Of a stretch of 45,906 nucleotides of DNA, positions 8,938-17,880 are shown piece by piece. The notes under the pieces are model-generated. The model saw nothing but the letters and a program-made list of their open reading frames with translations. It was not told the origin of the DNA and did no database searches. The stretch is from an uncultured Collinsella sp. (GTDB taxonomy: Bacteria; Actinomycetota; Coriobacteriia; Coriobacteriales; Coriobacteriaceae): NCBI GenBank assembly GCA_900540095.1, contig UQEO01000004.1:1-45906 (forward strand), written 5' to 3'. Numbering within the stretch: position 1 is the stretch's first letter; each line of letters begins with the position of its first letter. The translations under genes were made by a program, and so were the position numbers.

Positions 8938-9354
8938 ATGCTTGAAAGTGGCAAATCGATGCCTTCGGTTGATGCTTGGCTGCGCGAAGCCAAGACCGAT
9001 TCGTCGGCATCTGCGTGCGGTATGTATCTGACGCATAACGGCGTGGTGCGCGCGACGCCCAAGGCCGAAGTGCGCGGAGTCGAGACCGATGGCGTGGCGC
9101 CAGGCCACAAGGTGGGCGGCATGGTGTTTGGCTTCGATGCCGAAAAGGTGCAGGCCGCTATCGAGGTAACGCGTGCGATGCCGGGTATCGGCTATGTGCG
9201 CGTGTGGCTGGCGAGTGGCGAGCTTACCGTGGGCGACGACATCATGCTCGTGCTCATTGGCGGGGACATTCGCCCGCATGTGGTCGATGCGCTGCAGGCG
9301 CTCGTCGGTACCATCAAAAATGAGTGTGTGAGCGAGGTCGAGCGCGAGGCGTAA
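8938..9354 (+). CDS. MoaE-like protein (molybdopterin synthase large-subunit fold)
   Basis: About 138 residues resembling MoaE, which with MoaD inserts sulfur to make molybdopterin. The recognisable pattern is the central block GIGYVRVWLASGELTVGDDIMLV followed by a helix ending in GTIKNECVSEVE. Two ATG codons lie at 8935 and 8938; AGGAGA at 8928-8933 is better spaced for 8938. In the region equivalent to the E. coli KTRAPFWK active-site segment, the first lysine appears kept but the second is replaced by an acidic residue. No moaD or other cofactor genes are nearby, so the gene may have a divergent role. Family assignment is moderately certain; function is not. Confidence 0.65.
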   Translation: MLESGKSMPSVDAWLREAKTDSSASACGMYLTHNGVVRATPKAEVRGVETDGVAPGHKVGGMVFGFDAEKVQAAIEVTRAMPGIGYVRVWLASGELTVGDDIMLVLIGGDIRPHVVDALQALVGTIKNECVSEVEREA

Positions 9355-9377
9355 GGCCGGCAGCGGCACTCGCCAAC

Positions 9378-9419
9378 AAAAAGCCCGCTGGCAGTTTATC
9401 AGTCTGCCAGCGGGCTTTT
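9378..9419. terminator. Bidirectional terminator
   Basis: AAAAAGCCCGCTGGCAG and its complement CTGCCAGCGGGCTTTT form a 13+ bp stem with A and T runs on both sides. It lies between the convergent MoaE-like gene and the minus-strand CmpB-type gene. Confidence 0.9.
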
Positions 9420-9452
9420 CTGTGCGTTGGATAATCTCGGCATTGCGTGGCG

Positions 9453-10682
9453 CTACACGCGCGTCGCATCCTTGGGGCTCATGGTCATGCTCTGGAAGCG
9501 GTTCTCCATGTAATCGTTATCGAAATACTTGCCGTAGAACTGCGCGACGGGAATATCCGGCTCCGTGCCGTTGACGCGCTGGTACCAGTAGTCGAGCGAC
9601 TGTAGCGTCATGACGCCGTCGACCAGCATAATGACGGTAAAGATGACGGTAGCCGAGTAGCGGCTTTTCCACGGAATCATGTTGATGAGCTTGAGCAGCC
9701 TCGGCAGCAGCAGCTTGATCCAGATAAGGCCACCCAGGCCCCACAGGCAGGCAAAGCCCGTGCAGGTGCGTCCGCCCGTAAGGACGGCGAGTGGGTCGGG
9801 CATGCCGAACAGCTTCATGTGCGAGTAGCTCCACGAGACCACGCCAAATGAGGTCTGCATAAACCAGCCCACGAACACCTCAAAGCTCGCGCCGAGCACA
9901 GCGCTTACCAGGAAAATGATGATGGGGTTCTTTTTATAGAAGCGGTTGAGCACCATGGTCATGAGTACGGCACCAAAGCCATAGATGGGGCTGAAGGGAC
10001 CAAACAGCATGCCGGCGCGGTCCTGGTAGACGCCTGGATCGTCGACCGTCATGTGCCAGATGTCCTCGGCGATCAGGCCGAGCACGCAGCAGACGAGGAA
10101 TACCCAGAACAGGTTGAAGTAGTTGAGCTTGATGTAGCCCTCGCCGGTTTCATCGCGGCCGAGCATACCCTCGTCGGCGGCGTCGCGGTCGAGCATCTCC
10201 TGCAGGCGGCGCTGGAGTTCGCGCTCCTGGCGCAGCGTGGGGTCGACGGTGGCCGAAAGCGCGATGAGGATACCGAGCTGAATAGCGGGACGAAGCAAGA
10301 AGAGCCCGATACCCTGGAGCATCACGTCGACCAAAAGCTCGACGACGGTGAATGCAATAAGGATGTAGGACAGGCGGGCGGCGTTGCGGCGCTGGTTTTT
10401 GATAAGGTCCAGGGCAAAGATGATCAGGATGACGGCACTTGCCGCAGAGAGCATGATGCCGGCGACGATGAGTCCAACCGAGACCAGCATATTGTCGCCG
10501 AGTTTTTCGGCGGCGTTGCCGTTGATGAGCGCGGTGATGACCTGCCACATAAAGGCGGCGACCGACGGGAGTGTGCCCACGCCGGACAGGATGCACAGGA
10601 CGGCGTACACTTTAATGATGAGGGGAATCTTCTTGACCTCCGTGGCGCTGGGGACGCTGGGGTCGAGTTCGTTTCGATCCAT
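9453..10682 (-). CDS. CmpB-type (putative ABC-transporter type IV) membrane protein
   Basis: A 409-residue integral membrane protein. The N-terminal half has several hydrophobic segments, including VYAVLCILSGVGTLPSVAAF and AASAVILIIFALDLI. A charged linker (residues about 160-180) leads into a second membrane domain with the pattern FWVFLVCCVLGLIAEDIWH, GPFSPIYGFGAVLM and SAVLGASFEVFVGWFMQ. This pattern is typical of PF06541, a family of unknown transport function. It ends in a soluble YGKYFDNDYMENRF segment. AGAAAGG lies upstream of the ATG. It is monocistronic, bounded by a terminator. The name ABC transporter is historical; no ATPase partner is seen. Confidence 0.75.
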   Translation of the reverse strand: MDRNELDPSVPSATEVKKIPLIIKVYAVLCILSGVGTLPSVAAFMWQVITALINGNAAEKLGDNMLVSVGLIVAGIMLSAASAVILIIFALDLIKNQRRNAARLSYILIAFTVVELLVDVMLQGIGLFLLRPAIQLGILIALSATVDPTLRQERELQRRLQEMLDRDAADEGMLGRDETGEGYIKLNYFNLFWVFLVCCVLGLIAEDIWHMTVDDPGVYQDRAGMLFGPFSPIYGFGAVLMTMVLNRFYKKNPIIIFLVSAVLGASFEVFVGWFMQTSFGVVSWSYSHMKLFGMPDPLAVLTGGRTCTGFACLWGLGGLIWIKLLLPRLLKLINMIPWKSRYSATVIFTVIMLVDGVMTLQSLDYWYQRVNGTEPDIPVAQFYGKYFDNDYMENRFQSMTMSPKDATRV

Positions 10683-10967
10683 ACAGAACCTTTCTCGCTT
10701 TGTCCTAGGTTACTAGGATACGCCGCCGACCTGCCAAAAGACAGGACGAACGTCCCAATTGCAACTTTGTAATCCCCAACGGTGGACGCGGCGGCCATCT
10801 GGGGGCGCGGGCGCTTGCACTGGGCAGACCGATAAAATGTTTGGCCGCAAAACGGATTATTAGCTCGGTGGGCTTTTAAAAAGCGCTGCTCATGCGCTGG
10901 GGAGCGCGTCGCGCCGTGCGTATAATAAGGCGGGTAACGCCAAAATACGAGGCTCTGAGGGGATGCC
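10683..10967. other. Divergent intergenic region with a REP-like palindrome
   Basis: This stretch separates the minus-strand membrane protein gene from purF. At 10728-10765 it holds a GGGAC-type palindromic repeat (CCTGCCAAAAGACAGG then AACGTCCCAATTGC), related to the copies near 30120. TATAAT at 10921-10926 is a likely purF -10 box, though no good -35 was found. No gene is seen. Confidence 0.5.
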
Positions 10968-12638
10968 ATGTCTCAAGAAACCATCCGCGCGGCCGAGCGT
11001 GCCGCGGGACAGGTGAACACCATGTCGACGTATGATCCGGACTCCGACCAGCTGCATGAGGAATGCGGCGTTTTTGGTGTGTGGGCGCCCGATCGCGACG
11101 TGGCTCGACTGACGTACTTTGGCCTGCGTGCACTGCAGCACCGTGGCCAAGAATCGGCGGGAATCGCCGTTGGTGACGGCGGTACGGTTATGGTCCGCAA
11201 GGATCTGGGCCTGCTCGACCGCGTGTTCTCCAATGCCGACTTGTCGACGCTCTCCGGTCAGCTGGCCGTGGGTCATGTGCGCTACGGCACCGCCGGCGCC
11301 AAGAGCTGGGAAGCCTCTCAGCCGCACCTCTCTACCATCAATAGCGTCATTATCGCGCTCGCGCACAACGGCACCCTCGTCAACACCGACGAGCTGCGTC
11401 GCCAGCTGATCGAGCTGGGCGTACCGTTCCTCTCCAACTCGGATTCCGAGGTCGCGACCAAACTCATCGGCTACTTTACTCAGCGTACTGGCCATCTGCG
11501 CGAGGGCATTCGCAAGACCATGGAGCTCGTGCGCGGCGGCTACGCCATGACACTCATCAACGAGCAGGCGCTCTACGCATTCCGCGACCCGCACGGCATT
11601 CGCCCGCTCGTGCTGGGCAAGCTCGTGGACGAGGGCCTGGATCAGGCCGACGCCGCATCCGTTTCGCAGCTGCCGTCGCAGGACGGCGCCGCGACAGTCG
11701 ACGCCACCACCCATGTCACCCGCGCCGGCGGCTGGGTCGTCGCCTCCGAGACTTGTGCGCTCGACATTGTGGGCGCGGAGTACGTCCGCGACGTCCGTCC
11801 CGGCGAGATTTTGCGCATCAGCGCCGAGGGCCTTGTGTCCGAGCAGGGCGTGCCTGCCGCCGAAGAGCCTGCTAACTGCATCTTTGAGCAGGTCTACTTC
11901 GCTCGCCCCGACTCCATCATGAACGGCAAGAGCGTCTACGCCTGCCGCTATGACATGGGTCGTCAGCTGGCACATGAGGAGCCCGTCGAGGCCGACCTGG
12001 TCATCGGCGTGCCCGACTCCGGCCTGCCGCCCGCGGAGGGCTATTCGCACGAGAGCGGCATTCCCTTTGGCGAGGGCCTCATCAAGAATCGCTATGTGGG
12101 CCGTACGTTTATCGAGCCTACGCAGGAGCTGCGTGCCATGGGCGTGCGTATGAAGCTCAACCCGCTGCGCGACAACATCGAGGGCAAGCGCCTAGTCGTC
12201 ATCGACGACTCCATCGTCCGCGGTACCACCATGGTGCAGCTCGTCAAGATGCTGCGCAACGCCGGCGCCAAGGAGATTCATATCCGCATCAACTCGCCCG
12301 AGGTCATCTGGCCGTGCTTCTACGGTATCGATACCGACGTGCAGTCGCAGCTTATCAGCGCCAACAAGACGGTCGACGAGATTTGCGAGTACATTGGCGC
12401 CGATTCGCTGGCCTTCCTTTCGGTCGAGGGCCTGCTGAAGGTCATGCCCAAGGGCGGTTACTGCGACGCGTGCTTTACCGGCCGCTATCCCGTGGCGATT
12501 CCCGAGAGCTTTGGCCGCGACAAGTTCATGGAGGGCTTTAAGCCCCGCAACCTGGACAAGCCGCTGCATTTTGACGACGACGCCGTGGTCGAGAAATACG
12601 ACGACCGCAGCTGGGAAGAGGAGCACGGCGTGGCGTAA
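10968..12638 (+). CDS. purF: Amidophosphoribosyltransferase (PurF)
   Basis: First committed enzyme of purine synthesis: PRPP plus glutamine gives phosphoribosylamine. The glutaminase nucleophile is Cys33 in EECGVFG, which implies removal of a 32-residue propeptide, longer than the 11 of Bacillus. A shorter start at Met19 (11022) is possible but has a weaker ribosome site. HRGQESAGIAV, VGHVRYGT and the PRPP loop VVIDDSIVRGTT are all present. NCIF and GYCDACFTG cysteines suggest the [4Fe-4S] class seen in Bacillus PurF. Oddities are an extra segment of about 30 residues (about 221-256, GLDQADAASVSQLPSQDG onward) before GWVVASETCALD, and an acidic C-terminal tail. Total length of 556 exceeds the usual 450-520. 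Confidence 0.95.
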   Translation: MSQETIRAAERAAGQVNTMSTYDPDSDQLHEECGVFGVWAPDRDVARLTYFGLRALQHRGQESAGIAVGDGGTVMVRKDLGLLDRVFSNADLSTLSGQLAVGHVRYGTAGAKSWEASQPHLSTINSVIIALAHNGTLVNTDELRRQLIELGVPFLSNSDSEVATKLIGYFTQRTGHLREGIRKTMELVRGGYAMTLINEQALYAFRDPHGIRPLVLGKLVDEGLDQADAASVSQLPSQDGAATVDATTHVTRAGGWVVASETCALDIVGAEYVRDVRPGEILRISAEGLVSEQGVPAAEEPANCIFEQVYFARPDSIMNGKSVYACRYDMGRQLAHEEPVEADLVIGVPDSGLPPAEGYSHESGIPFGEGLIKNRYVGRTFIEPTQELRAMGVRMKLNPLRDNIEGKRLVVIDDSIVRGTTMVQLVKMLRNAGAKEIHIRINSPEVIWPCFYGIDTDVQSQLISANKTVDEICEYIGADSLAFLSVEGLLKVMPKGGYCDACFTGRYPVAIPESFGRDKFMEGFKPRNLDKPLHFDDDAVVEKYDDRSWEEEHGVA

Positions 12639-12677
12639 AACCTGCCATGTAGGGACAGGTTCATTTTGGCAGGTTTT
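12637..12677 (+). terminator. Terminator-like GGGACAGG palindrome after purF
   Basis: AAAACCTGCCA (12637-12647) pairs with TGGCAGGTTTT (12667-12677) around a loop containing GGGACAGGTTCATTT. It overlaps the purF stop codon. The same motif recurs at 38950 and 39114, so it is a dispersed repeat that may also terminate transcription. Confidence 0.7.
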
Positions 12678-12794
12678 ATCTGCTGTTTTGTTGATATGAC
12701 GGCGTGTGCTGTTATGGCGCGCGCCGAAACGAACGCAACTATGGGCACCGTTTGGCGCCTGTGCGGCAAGCGGTAGTGGGAGAGGAAGGCTCAG

Positions 12795-13898
12795 ATGAGC
12801 GACAGCAAGCATGTGACGTATGAGGACGCCGGCGTCGATACCGCCGAGGGCGGCCGCGCCGTTGACGCTATTAAGCAGATGGTCAAGGACACCAACCGCC
12901 CCGAGGTTATCGGCGGCATCGGTGGCTTTGGTGGTCTGTTCTCGGCCGCCGCGCTCAAGGATATGGAAGACCCAATCTTGATCAGCGGCACCGACGGCGT
13001 GGGCACCAAACTCGTGCTCGCCCAGATCATGGACCGTCACGAGACGGTGGGCCAGGACCTGGTTGCCATGTGCGTCAATGATATTTTGGCTTCGGGCGCC
13101 GAGCCGCTGTTCTTCTTGGATTACGTTGCCATCGGTCACATTGAGGCCGAGCACATGGCAAAGATCATCAAGGGCGTGGCCGACGGCTGCAAGCTCGCGG
13201 GCTGCGCGCTCGTGGGCGGCGAGATGGCCGAGCACCCGGGCGTCATGGCCCCCGCCGACTACGACCTCGCCGGCTTTACCGTGGGTGTTGTCGATCGTCC
13301 CAAGATGCTCGACCCCGCGAACGTTCGCCCCGGCGATGTGATCCTGGGCCTGCCTTCCACCGGCGTGCACTCCAACGGCTACTCACTCGTGCGCAAGGTC
13401 ATCGGTGTCGACGGCATCAAGCCGGGCACGCCCGAGGCTGCCGCTAAGGCCGAGGAGCTAAGCCGTCCGCTCGAGGAGCTCGGCGGTGCTTCGCTGGCCG
13501 ACGCCCTGCTGGCTCCCACGCGCATTTATGTGAAGCCAATTCTGGAGCTGCTGCGTGGCGGCGCCAACGTTCATGCCATTGCCCATATCACCGGCGGCGG
13601 TATTACCGAGAACCTCAACCGCGCGCTTGCCGACGATGTCGATGCCGTGGTCACCCGCAACGGCGCCGAGATGGGCTGGGACGTTCCGCCCGTCATCACC
13701 TACGTGTCGCGTCAGGCCGAGCTCGCGCCCAACGAGGCATGCAAGACCTTCAACATGGGCGTTGGCCTGTGCCTGATCGTCGCCCCCGAGGACGAGGCCG
13801 CCGTGACCGAGGCCCTGGTCGCGCTGGGCGAGAAGCCGTTCCGCGTGGGCGAGTGCGTCGAGGGTTCCGGTAAGGTCGTGTACTCTGATGAGCGCTAA
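12795..13898 (+). CDS. purM: Phosphoribosylformylglycinamidine cyclo-ligase (PurM)
   Basis: AIR synthetase of 367 residues: ATP-dependent ring closure of FGAM to AIR in the purine pathway. Family signatures are SGTDGVGTKLVLA, DLVAMCVNDILASGAEPLFFLDY, LVGGEMAEHPGVM, LPSTGVHSNGYSLVRK and ITGGGITENLNRAL. The ATG at 12795 follows GAGGAAGG. The 3' end overlaps the purN start by 11 bp, so the two are translationally coupled. A gap of about 155 bp with a hairpin separates it from purF, so partial independence is possible. Confidence 0.96.
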   Translation: MSDSKHVTYEDAGVDTAEGGRAVDAIKQMVKDTNRPEVIGGIGGFGGLFSAAALKDMEDPILISGTDGVGTKLVLAQIMDRHETVGQDLVAMCVNDILASGAEPLFFLDYVAIGHIEAEHMAKIIKGVADGCKLAGCALVGGEMAEHPGVMAPADYDLAGFTVGVVDRPKMLDPANVRPGDVILGLPSTGVHSNGYSLVRKVIGVDGIKPGTPEAAAKAEELSRPLEELGGASLADALLAPTRIYVKPILELLRGGANVHAIAHITGGGITENLNRALADDVDAVVTRNGAEMGWDVPPVITYVSRQAELAPNEACKTFNMGVGLCLIVAPEDEAAVTEALVALGEKPFRVGECVEGSGKVVYSDER

Positions 13899-14586
13899 CG
13901 AGCAGATGGCTGCTGCCGAGGGCCTGGGCTTTGTGCCCTACACCCGTCCGACCGGCACCGATACGGCCGAGCCGCTCAAGATCGGCGTGCTTATCAGCGG
14001 TTCGGGTACCAACCTGCAGGCGCTGATCGACCTGATCGCTGTCGGCAAGCTCAACGCCTCGATTGAGCTGGTGGTGTCGAGCCGCCCTTCGGCCAAGGGC
14101 TTGCAACGCGCCGAACGTGCGGGCATCCAGACACTCACACTGTCTAAGGACGTCTATGCCGACCCCATCGCCGCCGACGAGATCATCGCGCATGAGCTGC
14201 TCGAGCGCGGCTGCGAATATGTGGTCATGGCCGGCTACATGCGCATGGTGCACACGCCGCTGCTGGCGGCGTTCCCCAACCGCGTGGTCAACCTGCATCC
14301 GGCGCTGCTGCCGAGCTTTACCGGCGCGCATGCGATCGACGATGCGTTTACTCGCGGCGTCAAGGTGACCGGCGTGACCGTGCACTTTGCCAACGAGATC
14401 TACGACAACGGCCCCATCATCGCCCAGCGTGCGCTTGCTGTTGAGGAGGGCTGGGACGTCGGCACGCTCGAGGAGCACATCCACGCGATCGAGCACGTGC
14501 TGTACCCCGAGGTCGTGCAGATGCTCGCCGACGGGCGCGTCCACGTGCTGGAGAGCGGCAAGGTGGCAGTTGACCCGGCGCGCTAG
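13888..14586 (+). CDS. purN: Phosphoribosylglycinamide formyltransferase (PurN)
   Basis: GAR transformylase of 232 residues: transfers a formyl group from 10-formyl-THF to GAR. Motifs are KIGVLISGSGTNLQALID, the catalytic Asn and His in RVVNLHPALLPSFTGAHAI, and the catalytic Asp in VHFANEIYDNGPII. It overlaps the end of purM by 11 bp. About 30 extra residues precede the canonical start of the fold (MAAAEGLGFVPYTRPTGTDTAEPLK). A strong terminator follows about 50 bp downstream, ending the purMN unit. Confidence 0.95.
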   Translation: MSANEQMAAAEGLGFVPYTRPTGTDTAEPLKIGVLISGSGTNLQALIDLIAVGKLNASIELVVSSRPSAKGLQRAERAGIQTLTLSKDVYADPIAADEIIAHELLERGCEYVVMAGYMRMVHTPLLAAFPNRVVNLHPALLPSFTGAHAIDDAFTRGVKVTGVTVHFANEIYDNGPIIAQRALAVEEGWDVGTLEEHIHAIEHVLYPEVVQMLADGRVHVLESGKVAVDPAR

Positions 14587-14633
14587 CGCGTGTAAACGGG
14601 TCACCTAGGTTTCTCTGAGGCGTAAACGACTAT

Positions 14634-14680
14634 AAAGCCGATTGGGGCATATGGAATCACATGTGCCCCAATCGGCTTTT
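14634..14680 (+). terminator. Terminator after purN
   Basis: AAAGCCGATTGGGGCA (14634-14649) and TGCCCCAATCGGCTTTT (14664-14680) form a perfect 16-bp stem with a terminal T run. Confidence 0.9.
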
Positions 14681-14733
14681 ACTATCTCTTTGACTTCGGG
14701 CTCCTGATAACGTGACGGGTGGGACTTCGGAAA

Positions 14734-14895
14734 ATGAGGGCGGTTGGCCGCGAGCATGATATGGATATCAGCGGCGATTTCTCCATCTCGGCAAAAAATG
14801 GCTTCAAGTTGAGCATCGGCTCGGACTTCGAGGGGGCGGACCTGTTCAGCGAAAATTCTTACACTGACACTCATGCCATGAGCCAGGATAACTAG
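14734..14895 (+). CDS. Possible small protein or gene remnant
   Basis: An open frame of 53 codons (44 from the internal ATG at 14761) that reads like real protein: MDISGDFSISAKNGFKLS, then IGSDFEGADLFSENSYTDTH, ending at TAG 14893-14895. Codon use matches the neighbours. No clear ribosome site precedes either ATG, and I do not recognise a family. It sits alone between the purN terminator and the zinc-ribbon gene, so it may be the 3' remnant of a lost gene. The rest of the 450-bp gap shows nothing else beyond the terminator. Confidence 0.35.
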   Translation: MRAVGREHDMDISGDFSISAKNGFKLSIGSDFEGADLFSENSYTDTHAMSQDN

Positions 14896-15036
14896 CCGGT
14901 ATAGGGTCACTTGAGTGGGTATGCGTCTGTTCAAGCGGTCCATTGGCTTGCTTAAGAAATGGTTAAACTACGTAGCGTACAGCACGTGAGTAACTTACGA
15001 CTCAGTGAGACTAAAGGGAATCGGAGAAGAAAGCCC

Positions 15037-16254
15037 ATGTTTTGCCCCAAATGCGGTAGCAAGATCAGTGACGATGCGCGGTACTGTACCGAATGCGGGC
15101 TGCCCTTGGAAGGACTCTCGGGTAAAACTGCGGCCAAGGAAGGGTCCGGCGCCGAGCCGCTGGCGCGAGAGTCCTCGTCCGCTGAAGTCATGTTGGAGTC
15201 TGCAAATACCGAAACGGACTCTGCGATAGGATCCGCGAATGTCGAGTCCACGGCAGAACCGAGTCCCGAGCCGGTCTCGAAGACCGCGGGTAGCGGTCAC
15301 TCCCAGATGTACAACCTCTTTATGCAACGCTGTCAGGTCGGTAACCGCCTGGTGCCGCAGTTTGCTATCATGATCGCCGCATTTATCGCCGCGGCAGGCA
15401 TCGCTTACGCTGCTTTCATGCTCTACAAGAACGTCATCGAGCCCAATCTCCAGCAGCAATCCGTGCAACAGGAGCAAGCGACCGAAAGACCCAAGAAGGA
15501 CGAGAGGGCGGCCGAAAAAGTTGTCTATACGTTGGAGGCAAAGTCATTGACGGTGTCTGCTCCGGTCGACCCTATGCTCAATCAGGGCGAGCGGACTGAC
15601 ATGGAATGGTCCTATCCGCAACTTAAGAGCTCCGCCAAAGACGACGTCGCAGACAAAATTAACAAGGCGATTCTCGAGCCCCTTCAAATTGATGCGGAGC
15701 GAACGAATCGAGCATCAGATAATGAGCAATCAGATGCTGAGCTGTACCCCGACGGCGAATTTCCCTGCATATCGAGAAACGTGACGGTTACGTACATGGA
15801 TGAGAACTATTTTTGTATCCGGGACGAGCGCTATTCGACGGGATGGGGTCCGCATGGCGACACGTATGTGACTGGTGTTATTTTTGATTTGCATACGGGT
15901 GATACTGTCAGCCCTCAGGACATGTTTGGCATTGATACCGAGGATCTTGCCAGTTCTATGAGTTCGGCAGTTTGGCCGTATCTTACGGAAATGGGCAGAG
16001 AGTATCCGTCTGATTACAATTCTATGCTCATGCGGAGCAATTCTTCAGACTATTCAATCAAGGGCTCAACATGCTTGTATGTGACATCCAAGGGACTGGT
16101 GTATCGCACCGAAGACTATGAGCTCGGTTCTTTTGCGGACGGCAATTGCGAGATTTTGGTTGCGTCTTGGGATGATGGGTCTCAAGTGGGGTCCGAAGTA
16201 ACCCCCGATGAGGTCAAGGACGGTACAACGGTGAAAGTCGATAAGGAGGACTAA
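15037..16254 (+). CDS. Zinc-ribbon membrane protein with RsiV-like (DUF3298) outer domain
   Basis: A 405-residue protein. The ATG at 15037 is chosen because GGAGAAGA lies just upstream and the protein then starts at the ribbon. Residues 3-22 form a double-CxxC ribbon (CPKCG...CTECG). A low-complexity acidic linker follows, then a membrane segment (FAIMIAAFIAAAGIAYAAFM, about residues 108-130). The outer domain pattern is NYFCIRDERYSTGWGPHGD, FDLHTGDTVSPQDMF and LVYRTEDYELGSFADG. This resembles the DUF4163/DUF3298 region of the Bacillus anti-sigma factor RsiV, which binds lysozyme. Ligand sensing at the envelope is inference. It forms an operon with the next gene (1-bp gap). It shares its ribbon and membrane cassette with the protein at 21668. 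Confidence 0.75.
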   Translation: MFCPKCGSKISDDARYCTECGLPLEGLSGKTAAKEGSGAEPLARESSSAEVMLESANTETDSAIGSANVESTAEPSPEPVSKTAGSGHSQMYNLFMQRCQVGNRLVPQFAIMIAAFIAAAGIAYAAFMLYKNVIEPNLQQQSVQQEQATERPKKDERAAEKVVYTLEAKSLTVSAPVDPMLNQGERTDMEWSYPQLKSSAKDDVADKINKAILEPLQIDAERTNRASDNEQSDAELYPDGEFPCISRNVTVTYMDENYFCIRDERYSTGWGPHGDTYVTGVIFDLHTGDTVSPQDMFGIDTEDLASSMSSAVWPYLTEMGREYPSDYNSMLMRSNSSDYSIKGSTCLYVTSKGLVYRTEDYELGSFADGNCEILVASWDDGSQVGSEVTPDEVKDGTTVKVDKED

Positions 16255-16255
16255 C

Positions 16256-17875
16256 ATGTTCTGTCCCAACTGTGGATTTGAGCTTGATGGCGATTTGCGA
16301 TACTGCACCGAGTGCGGCTATGCACTCGAAGATGCAAAGGCGGTGCTGAACTCTGTCAGCAACGAAGTGGCAGAAGAACCTTCCGTTATCAATGAGGCTG
16401 CGGAAGAGATTTTCGCTAGCGACGAAACGGAGAAGGAGCCTTTCGCCGGTGCCGAGGCGGGGGAGGAAAAGTCGCCCGTGGAGAGCGAGCCCGTAGCGGA
16501 CGAAGAAGACGACCAGCCTAAAGACGACGTGTCGTCCGGTGCAACGCCTTCGATTCCAGCCGTGCGTGCCGACCGACCAAAACTGAGCAATCCGGTCGCC
16601 AAGCCCGTCGCGGCGCCAGCCCCTGCTCCTGCGGCGAATGCATCCGCACAGAAAAAGGAGCCCAAGGCGCTCTATATCGTTGGTGTCGTCGTTGGCCTGG
16701 CAGTCATTGCCATCTTTAGCTACCTGCTGTTCTTTAGCAAGTCCGGCGGCGACGTTGCCCATTACGGCCAGGACAAGGCCATCGTGGTGGTCCAAGAATC
16801 CAAGATCACCCCGACCGACGCAAAGGGCGAGAAACTCAAGAAGTACTCGGTGACCCTGAACGGCGACAACGGCTACAGCACCAACGCTGAGGTTAAGGGT
16901 GACGAGGGCTTCACGGTAAGCCAGTTTCCCGATGTTAAACCGGGAAAATATACCCTCACCGTTAAGGACTCCAAGTCAAAAGTCGAGTGGAGTATTCCCG
17001 TCAAAGCCGTCGATAACTCTAAATCCGCTGATGCCGTAAAAGAGGTTTCCCTCGAGGTGCCTAAGGCCAACGAGGCCGATACAAAGACAGGCGAAGGCGA
17101 CAAGAAGGATGGAGGCACCGCTGCGGACAATACCGCTACGCATGCCGCTTACAAGCAAAAGTGCCAGGAATACCTCGCGTGCTATGGAGAGCCGCAAATT
17201 GCTGAGGTGACTGATTCTGTCTATGCGATGCGAGGGCTTTGTCTTGTCGACCTCGTTGATTTTGATCAGGATGGCCAGCCTGAGCTCTTGACCGTTGTGA
17301 ACGGTATGAGCGATGACGAACTAAAGAGTGCCTGGAATGGAGATATGGAGGGACTTCAGAAGTCCTACACCGTAGAGGTTTGGTCGTCAGCTGATGGTGG
17401 CATCAAGAGGCTTTACAGTCAAAATTGGCTTGATAACAGCAACGGAGGAACGATGTTTCTTCCGCTGATTAAAGCGGATGACGACAGCATCCTCGTAAGC
17501 CAAAGAACATATGAGATGAGCAATGCTATTACGGCATTGCTTGCTGGAAGGCAGGTTTTGGCCGGGGACAATACTTCGGTATATGGCAAGAAAAGCGATG
17601 CTTTTTCGCTTGTAAGCAACTACGAGTCCTGGGGAGTTGCGCCGAGCGAGGGCAATGGCTACGAATACTATTGTGCGTCGGAGGGCAAGGAAATTTCCGA
17701 GACGGACTATAATGCCCTATATCAGCAATTTGGCTATGGGCACAATTACCGGACATATTATTTCCTTGATTTTTCAACCTCAGGTTACGGCACTATTTCG
17801 GGGGAATCGCACGTCGATCCCAATCAAGTTGCGGAAGTCACCAAAGATACGCTCAAAAAGGTGGGAATCGAATAA
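16256..17875 (+). CDS. Zinc-ribbon membrane protein with Ig-like and FG-GAP-like outer parts
   Basis: A 539-residue protein starting at the ribbon CPNCG...CTECG (residues 3-22). An acidic and Pro/Ala-rich cytoplasmic linker leads to a membrane segment (ALYIVGVVVGLAVIAIFSYLLFF, about 140-162). Outside there is a beta-sandwich-like stretch (KYSVTLNGDNGYSTN...KPGKYTLTVKDSKS). A larger C-terminal domain contains the Ca-loop-like motif DFDQDGQPELL, similar to DLNGDGIDEL in the protein at 21668. AAGGAGGA precedes the ATG, and translation is likely coupled to the gene before. A bidirectional terminator follows at once. The function is unknown; an envelope sensor or adaptor is inferred. Confidence 0.75.
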   Translation: MFCPNCGFELDGDLRYCTECGYALEDAKAVLNSVSNEVAEEPSVINEAAEEIFASDETEKEPFAGAEAGEEKSPVESEPVADEEDDQPKDDVSSGATPSIPAVRADRPKLSNPVAKPVAAPAPAPAANASAQKKEPKALYIVGVVVGLAVIAIFSYLLFFSKSGGDVAHYGQDKAIVVVQESKITPTDAKGEKLKKYSVTLNGDNGYSTNAEVKGDEGFTVSQFPDVKPGKYTLTVKDSKSKVEWSIPVKAVDNSKSADAVKEVSLEVPKANEADTKTGEGDKKDGGTAADNTATHAAYKQKCQEYLACYGEPQIAEVTDSVYAMRGLCLVDLVDFDQDGQPELLTVVNGMSDDELKSAWNGDMEGLQKSYTVEVWSSADGGIKRLYSQNWLDNSNGGTMFLPLIKADDDSILVSQRTYEMSNAITALLAGRQVLAGDNTSVYGKKSDAFSLVSNYESWGVAPSEGNGYEYYCASEGKEISETDYNALYQQFGYGHNYRTYYFLDFSTSGYGTISGESHVDPNQVAEVTKDTLKKVGIE

Positions 17876-17880
17876 AAACT

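Noticed and set aside
10683..10967. Purine riboswitch upstream of purF
   Set aside because: I could not find the conserved three-way junction bases of a purine aptamer in this gap.
14605..14943. A 112-codon minus-strand frame after purN
   Set aside because: It runs through the purN terminator hairpin; the plus-strand frame at 14734-14895 looks more protein-like.
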